From positions 13,242,827 to 13,306,826 of the forward strand of contig CM037476.1 of NCBI GenBank assembly GCA_021014325.1: a DNA stretch of 64,000 nt, written 5' to 3'. Position numbers and translations under genes: made by a program. Positions 37,601-47,451 of this stretch are shown here, piece after piece; within the stretch, counting starts at the first letter, position 1, and each line of letters starts with the position of its first letter. The notes under the pieces were generated by a model. It had not been told where the DNA came from. It was given only the letters and a program-made list of their open reading frames with translations, and did no database searches. Source of the DNA: Plazaster borealis (Eukaryota; Echinodermata; Asteroidea; Forcipulatida; Labidiasteridae).

Positions 37601-37885
37601 CAGAAATCAATCATGTTTTCTAGACGGCTTGAGGGGTTGGAATTTTTTTGGGGGGCTAAAGGGTTGATATCTGATGGTTCAGACCATTTGAAAGGGATTG
37701 TGTTCACCCTAAAAAATAGTTCACCATAATATAAAAAACATACTATTTGAAACAGTGGTGTAGTAACAACAAAAAAAGGCTGTATATTTATGTTGTTTTT
37801 ATTTATTCGTCAACAGACACATCTGGCATCCGGAAGCAGAGATTCCTTCCTCTCTATTTACTCAACGGAGAAGAAAGGCAGATGA
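25667..37885 (+). CDS. RPTOR: Raptor (regulatory-associated protein of mTOR), 3' half
   Basis: Fourteen exons: 25667-25947, 26278-26390, 26459-26640, 27487-27591, 28716-28824, 30044-30158, 30568-30692, 32668-32778, 33861-33967, 34189-34319, 34597-34686, 36655-36774, 37068-37197 and 37817-37885 (TGA). Raptor is the mTORC1 scaffold that recruits substrates such as S6K and 4E-BP. The visible part is about 595 residues: the end of the HEAT region ([17 protein letters not shown]), a Ser/Pro-rich linker, the IFDKG and KYFAQSVM blocks, the helix [12 protein letters not shown], then the seven-bladed WD40 propeller ([97 protein letters not shown]). The caspase-like N-terminal domain and most HEAT repeats are absent although 5 kb upstream is present. 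Phases fit everywhere except in exon 3 and at the exon 6/7 junction; both are listed separately. Confidence 0.93.
26459..26640 (+). other. RPTOR: Raptor linker exon with an internal frame break
   Basis: The preceding exon leaves phase 2, which forces the frame reading [20 protein letters not shown]. The following exon needs phase 0, which forces the frame reading [13 protein letters not shown] and [10 protein letters not shown] at the 3' side; that second stretch matches Raptor clearly. The exon is 182 bp, while 181 or 184 would keep the frame. The shift lies between about 26520 and 26570, in a CCT/CAG-rich tract. The second frame has a TAG near 26500, so it cannot run through the whole exon. 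Confidence 0.8.
26761..27081. mobile_element. TTAA-flanked MITE in a Raptor intron
   Basis: Starts TTAACCCTTTGGAGACCA and ends TGGTCTCTAATAAAAGGGTTAA in inverted form, with TTAA at each boundary. No coding capacity; piggyBac-type target preference. Confidence 0.7.
27103..27322. mobile_element. Near-palindromic fold-back MITE
   Basis: CACAATCGGCGACC at the left mirrors GGGTCGCAAATTGTG at the right. Inside, GTGGGTATACAATGTAAACA mirrors TGTTTACATTATATACCCAC. The centre near 27215 carries AAGGCAGAAGCACTCGGAGG. It sits 22 bp after a TTAA MITE. Confidence 0.75.
27626..27893 (+). mobile_element. tRNA-derived SINE, copy 2
   Basis: Same family and orientation as 7423-7718: head GGTAGGGTTGGCGTAGTGG, B-box-like GGTTCGAACATGCC, body TTTTCCTCCCACATGTAAAA and an (AAATG)n tail. 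It lies in a Raptor intron. Confidence 0.75.
28466..28505. repeat. 17-bp perfect hairpin
   Basis: AATCTGAGAAACGATTC, a 6-base loop, then the exact reverse complement. It lies at the edge of a repeat fragment in a Raptor intron. Confidence 0.8.
29497..29640. mobile_element. Short fold-back MITE
   Basis: ATAGACTGTGCAAGTCTC at the left mirrors GAGACTTGCACGGTCTAT at the right, with GTATTCAAACATTGGGACC / GGTCCCAAAATGTTTGAATAC further in. Confidence 0.75.
29860..29992 (+). mobile_element. Probable LINE 3' tail
   Basis: AT-rich text ending in four AATTG units at 29970-29990. Such pentamer tails mark the 3' ends of some non-LTR elements; no coding part remains. Confidence 0.35.
30154..30170 (+). 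other. RPTOR: Raptor exon 6 end without a usable 5' splice site
   Basis: Homology and the next exon (30568, first base T then GCG TGG AAC TGG) require this exon to end in GTATG at 30158, giving VADKEGVCAWNWENG across the junction. The bases after 30158 are ACAGAA, not GT. The only nearby GT (30154) would leave phase 0 and break the frame; reading on meets TGA at 30157. Either a splice mutation or lost bases in the assembly. Confidence 0.65.
31529..31901. mobile_element. TTAA-flanked MITE with palindromic core (complete reference copy)
   Basis: Starts TTAAAGGCACTGTACACG and ends CGTGTACGATGCCTTTAA. In the middle, near 31700-31720, it carries the dyad CTTCTTGCAAGAAG flanked by A and T runs. 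Partial relatives lie at 47452-47743, 49229-49545, 53503-53838 and 56496-56778. Confidence 0.85.
31921..32225 (-). mobile_element. CR1/L2-like LINE 3' fragment, minus strand
   Basis: The minus strand translates to [19 protein letters not shown], then [17 protein letters not shown] and a stop: the polyprotein C-terminus of CR1/L2-type LINEs. An (AAT)n tract at 31923-31940 is its 3' tail read on the plus strand. Confidence 0.75.
32246..32600. repeat. Two dispersed repeats in a Raptor intron
   Basis: 32246-32405 matches 24790-24960 in the same orientation. 32405-32600 is a copy of the GAGCTGCTTAA-type element (starts GGGCCCAATTTCATGGAG, ends GCAGCTCTATGAAAATGGGCC). Confidence 0.6.
32818..32975 (+). 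mobile_element. SINE, second family
   Basis: Shares CTAGTGCATAAAGCGCTCAC, GGTTCGATTCCC and CCTATGCCACGAGGGCTTTT with 12548-12720. It lies in a Raptor intron just after exon 8. Confidence 0.65.
33145..33825. repeat. Irregular tandem repeat in a Raptor intron
   Basis: CTTAAATACxGTxTTTGxGCATGTACC occurs near 33157, 33582 and 33703, and CACCAGTGGTTGCCACTGAG near 33533 and 33784. Units of roughly 120-140 bp are partly interrupted by C/T-rich sequence at 33205-33290. Confidence 0.6.
34785..35335. repeat. Dispersed repeat, copy 2
   Basis: Same family as 11990-12440. It ends in a TIR-like area with AAACGGCCGTTTAAG near 35298. Confidence 0.55.
35810..36000 (+). mobile_element. Probable LINE 3' UTR/tail
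   Basis: Ends AATGCGCTATATAAGAACTT followed by (TTA)n at 35980-35993, the structure of CR1/L2-type 3' ends. A G homopolymer at 35770-35780 lies just upstream. Confidence 0.5.
37322..37498. mobile_element. Complete palindromic MITE
   Basis: AAGCCCGGTTCATACTTCCT at the left is the reverse complement of the right end. The centre near 37410 is itself a dyad (GAGCTGAGCTC). A one-ended relative starts near 30419. Confidence 0.85.
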
Positions 37886-38292
37886 TGATGCTGGATTGGG
37901 GTGGGGGGGGGGGTTGGAGGGAAAAAGAATTTTGTGGGATAGCATGAGGGATTCAATTGCTGAAGCGTGTTGGCGTTCATAATGCTCCATGCAGTGTTAA
38001 CAGCACTTACTGATTCTACACTACACACACACACACACCAGTATAAGTTCCCACTTGACGTCACACAGTGTCAAGTCGACCATGTTTATGGAGAAATCAA
38101 TCATTTTTTTGAACGCACAACTGTGCGTTATGCGTAAATACCACATGCAGCTTGCTGGAGTTTTATCAAACTCTTGCTTGATTGGTCGGTGAACCACTTG
38201 GCTGCATAGAAAAGTTTGGCGCAGCTCAAATCTGAAACCAAAGTTTCCCGTAAAGATGGCAAATATCAAGATCTTGTGCATATTCAAACTTC
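37886..38292. other. Raptor 3' flank
   Basis: Begins the 3' UTR. Contains a G homopolymer near 37903-37914 and a (CA)n tract at 38022-38037. No gene recognised. Confidence 0.5.
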
Positions 38293-39166
38293 TGGGAACC
38301 TTTTGGGAACCCTTTTGGGAACCCTTATGGGAACCCTTTTGGGAACCCTTTTGGGAACCCATTTGGGAACCCTTTTGGGAATCCTTCAAGAAACCCTTTT
38401 GGGAACCCTTGTGAGAATCCTTTTGGAAGTCCTTCTGGGAACCCTTTTGGAAACCCTTCAAGAAACCCTTCTGGGAACCCTTGTGAGAACCCTTGTGAGA
38501 ACCCTTGTGAGAACCCTTGTGAGAACCCTTGTGAGAACCCTTTTGGAAACCCTTCTAGAAACCCTTCTGGGAACCCTTGTGAGAACCCTTTTGGAAGTCC
38601 TTCTGGGAACCCTTTTGGAAACCCTTCTAGAAACCCTTCTGGGAACCCTTGTGAGAATCCTTTTGGAAGTCCTTCTGGGAACCCTTTTGGGAATCATTCA
38701 AGAAACCCTTCTAGGAACCCTTGTGAGAACCCTTTTGGGAACCCTTCTAGAAATCCTTTTGAAACCTTTCTTGGAGTCCTTCTGGGAACCCTTGTGAGAA
38801 CCCTTGTGAGAACCCTTGTGAGAACCCTTGTGAGAACCCTTTTGGAAACCCTTCTAGAAACCCTTCTGGGAACCCTTGTGAGAACCCTTTTGGAAGTCCT
38901 TCTGGGAACCCTTTTGGAAACCCTTCTAGAAACCCTTCTGGGAACCCTTGTGAGAATCCTTTTGGAAGTCCTTCTGGGAACCCTTTTGGGAATCATTCAA
39001 GAAACCCTTCTAGGAACCCTTGTGAGAACCCTTTTGGGAACCCTTCTAGAAATCCTTTTGAAACCTTTCTTGGAGTCCTTCTGGGAGCCCTTTTGGGAAA
39101 CCCTTCTAGAAACCCTTTTGGGAACCCTTCTTTAAACCCTTCTGGGAACCCTTCCGGAAACCTTGT
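38293..39166. repeat. 12-bp minisatellite with 299-bp higher-order repeat
   Basis: About 73 head-to-tail units of consensus GGGAACCCTTTT with variants such as GAGAACCCTTGT and GGAAGTCCTTCT. One 11-base unit (GGAGTCCTTCT) occurs at about 38773 and again at about 39072. The block between them repeats with a 299-bp period (24 units of 12 plus one of 11). Because 12 is a multiple of 3, open frames run through it on both strands; these are a by-product. Confidence 0.92.
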
Positions 39167-39419
39167 TACTGAGTTTTCCATGTGAAAGGAAACAAGATTG
39201 CGTACTTTAACATCAGGCCTGGTATTACACGGAAGCCATGAAGGCCATTTCCTCTGTTGCCCTGGTCTTGGCCTTGGTGCCCCAATCGAAGTGCCCCGTA
39301 CAACATTAAAATGGCCTTGCCCTCTCACAGATGAAATTCCAGAACTGTAACATGTCCACATGTTTGAATATGCGCACGGTATATTGCACTCAATCTATCT
39401 TTATCATAGAGCAGCCATT

Positions 39420-39690
39420 TAAACCATTCAAGTCAGTGTAGCCAAACCGAGTGTGGATGCTCAAGATAGTCAGATTCCTTTCTGGTTATATTGAGAAACA
39501 GCACCTATTATTACTCCTGCACACAGGGGGCCATGACAGAGGTGCAGCCATTTTGAATTTCTCCCATTCATGTCAGTGTCGAAGCTCAAAATAGTCAGAT
39601 TCCTGTTTGGCTACTTTGAGAATCAGCATTAGTTGTCAGTACTGCACACAGGGATCATGACAGAGGTGGTGGCATTGGGTTTTAGTTCTC
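39420..39690. repeat. Two-copy tandem duplication
   Basis: About 39425-39555 and 39570-39690 share GATAGTCAGATTCCT / AATAGTCAGATTCCT, TGAGAAxCAGCA, GCACACAGGG and CATGACAGAGGTG in the same order. Confidence 0.7.
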
Positions 39691-39694
39691 CATA

Positions 39695-39781
39695 TTAGGC
39701 CTGGGCAACTAGTGAAATTTATTACCCGACTAGTCGCGCTTCAAACAGTGGTGACCTTTGACACTAGTTGCCCAGGCCTAA
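39695..39781. mobile_element. 87-bp TIR MITE
   Basis: TTAGGCCTGGGCAACTAGTG at the left is mirrored exactly by CACTAGTTGCCCAGGCCTAA at the right. Confidence 0.8.
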
Positions 39782-40091
39782 TCCATATCATCATGTTCTA
39801 CTTGTAATGCATTCACGGTATTCGTTTTCAACTCTTTCTTGTAAGAATCCTCAATAAGAGTGGTCTCAGATACCTACGAACCAATCACGAGGAAATGTTT
39901 TTAGAGATTTGGTTTCAATGTTTCTGGAAAACTGAAAAATTGAAAAGGAAATCTCTCTTCAGATGTCATGCCAAGCTTTTACAGTGCAAGTCCATTTTTG
40001 CTGGCATGTTGGCTAAATGTACATTAGGGACAAGACACTAGACTGAGGTGGACCTTCTATGAAACCAGGCAAAATCTTTAGCTAACCCTCA

Positions 40092-40137
40092 ATGATTTTG
40101 GCCACGGGATGTTTAAACATCCCGTGGCCAAAATCAT
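40092..40137. repeat. 46-bp perfect palindrome without spacer
   Basis: Each half is ATGATTTTGGCCACGGGATG plus GTT's share of the centre; the centre is GTTTAAAC. Every base pairs with its mirror position. Confidence 0.95.
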
Positions 40138-40516
40138 GTTGACAGATATTGGAGTACCAATGGAAATGTCACAGAATCATTTGGGCTTGTTTTAAAATCT
40201 ACAGGACTGTTGCAGTTCCTTGTTAGGATAATTTTTATATTTGTTCACAAGATAGTTGGATGGGTTCAATACATCTACATACAAGACTACAAACAAGTTC
40301 TGAACTTTGACGATGTACTATATAAAAGCAATAAAAGAGGCAGGTCTTCTTGATTTTCAACACAAAATAAATTACAATGCGGAGGTTGTTTTTCCGTACT
40401 TTTATTGAATTACATTTGTTTGTATATTATGTGGACACTTTAAAAGTCAAGAAACAAACAGATCAGGATGGGACTGATTTTTGTTTTCCCCCAGAGTGCA
40501 TTGTGAAGTAACCAAC

Positions 40517-40914
40517 TTAAAGGGTTTGTATAGGTTTGGAAATGACTCTGAAAATTAATGGCAATAAAAACTTACTTGGTAATAAGTACAGCAGCTTTGA
40601 ATAGTATAATGCATTTTGAGAAACTTTTCACTTCGAAGTACTGAGGGTATTGAAAATTATGTCACTTTTTCACTTTTTACCCCCGAAAATTTGTATCTGA
40701 GAAGCGTTACTTCAATAACGTGTATTCCAATTGCAGATTATTCTTCCTGCGTGGACAAACCGTTCCAGATTTTCGGCAATAATTATCTCAAAAACGCTAC
40801 CACCTTTTGAAATGAAATTTTCATAGGTTAGTTTTATGGTATATATATCTACAAACTATATAGGATTGAAACAAACAAAGGGTTCCATTTACCAAATGTC
40901 GACAATCCCTTTAA
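40517..40914. mobile_element. TTAA-flanked MITE, diverged relative
   Basis: TTAAAGGGTTTGT at the left and AATCCCTTTAA at the right, TTAA at both ends. Interior shares AAAACTTACTTGGTAATAAG with the 31529 family. Confidence 0.7.
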
Positions 40915-41235
40915 AAATGCTAAATGGTATTCCTGATATAAATTACTGTAGGTCTTCTCTTGAGTTAGTTATACCGCTAAAAGTTTGCTGCATGGAACGT
41001 GTTAACCACTTGCCGCCGGGAATTCCAAAAAAAATTGTGCTCACCCGTGGGATTGACTTTTGGAATTTCAGGAATCTTTTTGTTTTTATCACAATGAAAC
41101 CATGACTAAAGAAAGTAAAGACAACGTTCTCCTAATATGCACCAGGATTTATTTTTCTCTTATGAGAACATTGGTATTTGTTTTACCGTAAGCCACAGTC
41201 GATAATCGGCCATTGTATACTGGAATCTCAGACTT

Positions 41236-41683
41236 GCCTCGTAATCCTCATTTGTACAACAAACGGACGAAGGTCTGGAATCGGGGATTACACAATCCCC
41301 CAGAAAAGGGAGATATTGAGCATGAATTCCTGTACCCTTTTCCCTTTGTGTACAGGGTGAAAGAAGCATAGCACATATATTGCATGCCTTGTGCACACTG
41401 CACAATGGAATGTCCCGTCTACGTCGACTGCTGTTGATCTCATGCAAAAAAAAAAATTGTTCCAGAGTGTCTTTTGGCAGCATCCACGTACAATTTTAAA
41501 AGATGTTAATTCTGGTTGGTTTGTGAAGGTTGTGGGCGTGTACACGTCTTCGGCGTTAACAAGGGTCGATTTTACAAAGCACTAAGATTCATCTTAACAC
41601 GAGTTGTCAGTATTACCGTAGTGATGTGTATTGTGACATCACACTTTGCTCAGCAATTAAGATTGATTTGCACTTAAGATCAA
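41236..41683. repeat. Left flank of gap 2, copied on the right side
   Basis: 448 bp that recur as 42184-42628 in the same orientation, with only a handful of substitutions and a shorter A run. The copy ends exactly at the gap and the right copy starts exactly after it. Confidence 0.9.
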
Positions 41684-42183
41684 NNNNNNNNNNNNNNNNN
41701 NNNNNNNNNNNNNNNNNNNNNNNNNNNNNNNNNNNNNNNNNNNNNNNNNNNNNNNNNNNNNNNNNNNNNNNNNNNNNNNNNNNNNNNNNNNNNNNNNNNN
41801 NNNNNNNNNNNNNNNNNNNNNNNNNNNNNNNNNNNNNNNNNNNNNNNNNNNNNNNNNNNNNNNNNNNNNNNNNNNNNNNNNNNNNNNNNNNNNNNNNNNN
41901 NNNNNNNNNNNNNNNNNNNNNNNNNNNNNNNNNNNNNNNNNNNNNNNNNNNNNNNNNNNNNNNNNNNNNNNNNNNNNNNNNNNNNNNNNNNNNNNNNNNN
42001 NNNNNNNNNNNNNNNNNNNNNNNNNNNNNNNNNNNNNNNNNNNNNNNNNNNNNNNNNNNNNNNNNNNNNNNNNNNNNNNNNNNNNNNNNNNNNNNNNNNN
42101 NNNNNNNNNNNNNNNNNNNNNNNNNNNNNNNNNNNNNNNNNNNNNNNNNNNNNNNNNNNNNNNNNNNNNNNNNNNNNNNNNNN
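41684..42183. other. Assembly gap (500 N)
   Basis: Exactly 500 N. Both flanks carry the same 445-448-bp sequence, so the two contigs probably overlap and the gap may not exist. Confidence 0.99.
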
Positions 42184-42628
42184 GCCTCGTAATCCTCATT
42201 TGTACAACAAACGGACGAAGGTCTGGAATCGGGGATTACACAATCCCCCAGAAAAGGGAGATATTGAGCATGAATTCCTGTACCCTTTTCCCTTTGTGTA
42301 CAGGGTGAAAGAAGCATAGCACATATATTGCATGCCTTGTGCACACTGCACAATGGAATGTCCCGTCTACGTCGACTGCTGTTGATCTCATGCAAAAAAA
42401 ATTGTTCCAGAGTGTCTTTTGGCAGCATCCACGTACAATTTTAAAAGATGTTAATTTTGGTTGGTTTGTGAAGGTTGTGGGTGTGTACACGTCTTCGGCG
42501 TTAACAAGGGTCGATTTTACAAAGCACTAAGATTCATCTTAATACGAGTTGTCAGTATTACCATAGTGATTTGTATTGTGACATCACACTTTGCTCAGCA
42601 ATTAAGATTGATTTGCACTTAAGATCAA
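42184..42628. repeat. Right flank of gap 2, copy of 41236-41683
   Basis: Begins at the first base after the N run with GCCTCGTAATCCTC, which is position 41236 onward on the other side. It contains a TIR MITE of the CACAAAGC family that here is complete (to about 42655) but on the left side is cut off by the gap. Confidence 0.9.
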
Positions 42629-43851
42629 TCTTAAATCTTTGTGAAATCGAGCCCTGGTTAAGTAGGTCCAGTTTGCCGTCTTAACCAATGCCAATTGTGC
42701 TTATGGTTTTTTGGCCCTTGTCGGCCAATAAAATCACTTGTTTCATACATGTGAACATTTACGCTCGGCTGCATCCTATTTTTTTGTACAGCATTTTAAA
42801 GTCTGTCGCACAAGGAGCCGATACAACTTGTACCAGGGATGTAAATTTCATTTTTGTTTTCCAAAATTGTTGTTGTTGTAAGTAGTCATTTTGTAAATAT
42901 GACCATATGTACATGACAGATAAAAGTATAGAAAATATTAATAAATAACACATTTTATTGCAAAATCTATACTATTGTAAAAATAAACTGCAGTATTTTG
43001 GGGACTATTTTACCATTTAATGTATAAGGCTGTGAGACTTCAAAGGCCAATAAAAAAGGATTGTTTTATAAACAATGAAAAGAAACTAAACCATTTTTTG
43101 TAAAAGCATTTAATAAAACTGAACAACATATTTACAAAGGAAAAGAAATGACATATATGCAACATGAATACAAATAATATAGGTTTCTGGAAATGTAATA
43201 AATTATTGTTTTATTATAACAAAATTATATTTTGTGCATTTTGTATTTCTTGACGAACGGTATAAATACTCTTTGAGAAAAGCAGACCAGAATGGTAAAG
43301 AACCGGGCCCCATTTTATGGCAATGCTTACCACAGAATTCAGCGTTTATGCAGTAGTTTTAATTGGGTAAGTGTTTATGTCATGACCCAGAGTGGAACAA
43401 AGTTCTGAGAGAAATCTGACTTGGGTAAATTTCAGTTATGTAGATCAAGTCCCAATCCAGGCTTTGTTAGTTGATTCATAAGATTCATAACCAAGAAAAT
43501 GCAAACTAACTCTCAAAAACAAATGAGGAACACCAGTTCAATTCTTTAAGTAAGCAGGATATCAGTCACATTATATAGTACATGGGACATTTTTTTTTTC
43601 TTTTTTTTTCTGATAACCATATTCTGGTGAGCATTTTGTTGTGTTGAGCTATTTTTTTAAACTTAAGCTGCTCTATCAAACGATACCAGATGTCTACTGG
43701 AAGGGAGTTCTGGTTTAGCGCTGAATCTTGGGTTGTCTGTGAACCGGGCGAGTACTCGGTGATCTTATCATGAGTGCCAATAGTTCTTCCAGCAGAGCAC
43801 CAAATCTTCAGTTGTCTGTGAACCGGGCGAGTACTCCATGAGTGCCAAGAA

Positions 43852-44618
43852 TCATGTGCCAATAATGGATGATTTCGAACCTACAGAATGAAATAAGTAT
43901 CTCTTAAACCCTCGTCCGAGAAGGAACACTTGCGCCGACTCTTTCCGGCTGGCGTCTGGTTTCACGACCTTCACCCCTCGGAATCCTTTTGCAAGTTCTT
44001 CCTTCAACTGTCCAGTTTTTTGGCCTTCCCACAACTTGCACAGGAAATTGCCGTCCTCTCTTAGAACTTTCCTTGCGAATCCGAGAGCAGATCTGCAGAG
44101 TTCCATAATCACCTCCCGGTCTATGGAACGGACTCCAGTTGAGTTGGGCGCTATGTCGCCGACAACCGTGTTTACAAGTTGACCGTTGAGTAATGTCAGA
44201 ATGCTGGACTGCGTTGACGACAGAGTAAAGTCTGCGTTTGGGCAGATTATATTATTGGAGAGAGTTGCGACAAGGATTAGAGCGAAGCCATTTTGTCTCC
44301 AGTAAATGCGAATACAGGCGCAGGTGCCAGACTAGCATTTGGGTTGGGTTGTGCTGCATTTGTGAACAAAATGGCGTCCAGCAACCACGTGGGAGGAGAA
44401 AGCTGGTCATCCCGCAAATCAACTCACAAAGCCCAGTTGAGTTGGCGTGCATTATGTCGCCGACAACCGTGCAAGTTTGTGCGCTGACCGAGTAATGTCA
44501 GAATGCTGGACGTTGACGACAGAGTAAAAAGTCTGCGTTTGGGAGGAGAATAGCGCCCTCTATAGGTTTTTATGTTGCAGGTCAACACTGATGACCTTTC
44601 CGGATGGCATATTTGGAT
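43852..44618 (-). pseudogene. MRM2: MRM2 terminal exon, left-arm copy, interrupted
   Basis: Minus-strand copy of the exon at 62612-63077. The 3' part (44231 to 43852) encodes the same C-terminus including FLCKLWEG and SRKESAQVFLL. The motif next to the catalytic Asp is GDIAPN instead of GDMAPN (ATA at 44154-44152). The exon is split by 301 extra bases (44243-44543) made of a degenerate second copy of its own middle part plus about 190 unrelated bases. It has the same frame break as the right copy. Probably non-functional. Confidence 0.75.
44243..44543. repeat. Insertion/partial tandem duplication inside the left MRM2 exon
   Basis: Absent from the right arm. About 44432-44543 repeats the exon text around TGTCGCCGACAACCGTG and CTGCGTTTGGG with many changes; the rest has no match in the window. 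Confidence 0.75.
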
Positions 44619-44779
44619 CTGAGAAACAGATACAAGTAATTTAATATTTTACCCCTTCTCTTCCACAATTTAATAATGCAGTTTTTACAATAAATAGAAT
44701 GTGTACAACTAGACTAGCTTAACTTTGAAGTTTGTTCCAATTGGTAACCTTTAATCCATCCTTTCCCAACTCGAGGTTG

Positions 44780-45058
44780 TCAGAGTCATTGCTAACAAAA
44801 AGGTCTGAAACTGCTTCTGGCTCCGATGCCCAGCCTAAACAAAGGCTTGGTTGTCAAGGCGTGGAGTACCAAACCTGTCCAATTTTTGATTATCCGTGTG
44901 TTTGATGAGGGAATTGTAGATTTCAGGTTTAGGTGATGTCTCCATAAATTCAATGAAAGATTTCCACTGTTTTATCACCAACAGCCAAAACTGCTTCTGA
45001 CTTCGATGCCTAGCCTATACAAAGGCTTGGTTGTCAAGCCAGGCAGCACCAAATCTGT
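44780..45058. repeat. Tandem units next to the LINE, left arm
   Basis: AAAGGCTTGGTTGTCAAG with its flanks occurs twice (near 44843 and 45022). These are the partners of 62171-62430 on the right arm. Confidence 0.65.
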
Positions 45059-45720
45059 AATAATAATAATTTATTGATTTTATATTGCGCACTCTCCAGG
45101 ACCAGCCTGTTCGAGTGCGCATAACATTAAAATGGCATAAGAAAATACATACATGTAGTAAACAGTTTAAGAAAAGTACACCAGAAAAATATAAGCAAAA
45201 TAGAAAAAGCCTTACAGGCAAAAGGGTGCATGAACACCATAAAACTATTTTTAAAAAGCAGAAAAACAGTGCAACTTTGGTACAAGAAAGCATTTAAAAG
45301 TTCACACACAAAACCCCAAAACCGACAGATACAAAACTCACTGACATTAATTAATAATGAAGGCTTTCTTAAAAGGAAAGTTTTAAGTTGAGTTTTAAAA
45401 AGACTTTGTGAATGCAGTATACGAATATGAGATGGCAAGTTGTTCCATAGATGAGGTGCTGCTGAATAAAAGCTCGATTTCCTAGAGTAGCCAGCATTTT
45501 GCCCTTTGGATATTCTAAAAAGACTTCACCTGTTGACCTGAGGTTGTGACACCTTTGACTTCTGACAGTAATTATTTCATTTAAATAAGTAGGAGCAAGG
45601 TCATGTAAACATTTAAAAACCATTAGTAAAATCTTGAATTCAACCCTAAACTTAACAGGAAGCCAGTGTAAGCTGGTAAGAATGTGACTCCAACGGTGAG
45701 AATTCGAAACCAGCCGAGCT
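45059..45720 (-). mobile_element. LINE 3' remnant, left arm
   Basis: Partner of 61488-62170. Holds the last part of the RT polyprotein and the (TAA)n tail at 45059-45070. The 5' side ends abruptly at the deletion junction at 45720. At 45445-45447 it keeps a Trp codon where the right arm has TGA. Confidence 0.85.
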
Positions 45721-45785
45721 GGTGGGTGGTCCTTGGTTGGAAGACTATGTGTTTATATTGGGTCTATTGGCAATCAGCTAGACAT

Positions 45786-47256
45786 TCTGACTTGAGCTGT
45801 CTTACAGCTAATTAGACATGCTGTTGCTGTTAGAATCGCTACTGTTGATGTGCTAGGACCAAACAACTCTTTTATTTTCAACCATAGGTGAGCTGATATA
45901 TTCCATCTTTCTAATAGGAACCTAAGAAGTAATATTTAGGGGTTATTCATTGTTGATTTATATTATTTATAGTGGTTATAACAGTTGCTTTCCTAGTGAA
46001 TGGATTGAGTCAAAATGTTGCATTTATCATATTATTAGTTTTCACAGCTAATAAAGATTTTAATGTGATCATGAGTTTAGGACATCCAGTTCTTCTTTAG
46101 TATTTTGAAGATAATCAGTTTATAAAACTTTTACCTAGTTGCTTGAGGAAAGGACTGGTTGAGAAAGTATTTTAAGGTTTATAGTTTAAGATGAGTTTAA
46201 CTTTTGATCCTGAGAGTTTGAATGATAATTTATGGTTTCACATCATGAATTTATTTGCAAGAGATTGATATCATTTCTAGCCAAGTTTTAGTGAGTTTCT
46301 TATATTGATTGTTTTGATATTTAGTCACATTTATTGATTTTACTTTCGTTTAGTTTTGGAGTTATAGATCATAACTATAGCCGATATACATGTAGATATG
46401 CTCATATAATTTCGTTATCGATGCAACCTGCTAAATTCAGATTGGTCTTACAGAATGATTATTTCATTTGTGAGAGTTATGAAATTTAATATTGCTCAGA
46501 CATATCTTGCTATGTTTTGTTGAGAATACTGTAGTCAGACACAAGTTCATCTTGATAGACTTTTCTCATGGAATTTTATAGGAGTTATCATATTTTATTC
46601 AGTGAATATTGTTTGGAAGATTATTTCGTAAGGTTCAGTTATTATTCTGCTTTGCTTCATTTTCATGTTCTTGATTGAAGTTAATTCTTTTGAGAGTTAT
46701 TGATTTGGTAACACTTGCTTTGTGTATGGTCATAGTATAGAGTTTCACTCAGGGTCATTTGGTTCTAGTATTAGTAATGCATATACATACATTGTGTGTG
46801 AATGGTTACTAACGCAACACTGAGCACTGCCCTGGTGAAAGTTTATTGGGATATATGTTAATGAGATTCTGTGGTTAGTGGTAGAATCTGTTCCTAGTGC
46901 ATGCATATGGTGCATGTAATGATAGTGTCTTCAAGGTTGTTTTACTATGGATGTAGTGGAAATTCACAATGAGCTCTATGAGTGCATCTTTGTTGTTCTT
47001 TTGGGTTTTCTTTATTTTGCATCTTCTGAGTTGATAAGGTTTTATTCACTTTGGTTGAATTACGATTGATACTTTTATTAGAGGATAGTTAGTTTGTTTA
47101 ATTTGTTTAATGTTCATGATTTAATATTTTAGGTTTGCTTATTATTTAGTTGTTTCTGACTTGAGCTGTCTTACAGCTAAGACATGCTGTTGCTGTTAGA
47201 ATCGCTACTGTTGATGTGCTAGGACCAAACATCTCTTTTATTTTCAACCATAGGTT
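45786..47256. mobile_element. TRIM-like element with 100-bp direct terminal repeats, left arm
   Basis: Direct repeats 45786-45889 and 47155-47256 share TCTGACTTGAGCTGTCTTAC through CAACCATAGGT and differ by a 3-base indel and a few substitutions. The 1.27 kb between them is AT-rich and has no long frame. Mirror copy at 56981-58451. Could be a terminal-repeat retrotransposon in miniature; a primer-binding site was not found. Confidence 0.6.
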
Positions 47257-47451
47257 TTTTGCTGATATCTCTTCTTGAATACATCTTAATTGTTGTTTGC
47301 CAATACTATTTGGAGATTTGGGTTTGGTGAATAAATTAAGATTTGACTGTCATTCATCGACCTCACTTCGTTATTGAAACATATTTATTTAATTTTGTCG
47401 TACCATTGAACCGGTTTACATTACGGGACCCTAAATTCCAGGCAATACCCG

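Noticed and set aside
38021..39135. Long open frames of 193, 146, 113 and 100 codons
   Set aside because: They arise from the 12-bp minisatellite, which keeps frames open on both strands.
41613..42428. Open frames across the second gap
   Set aside because: Translated N joined to duplicated MITE sequence.
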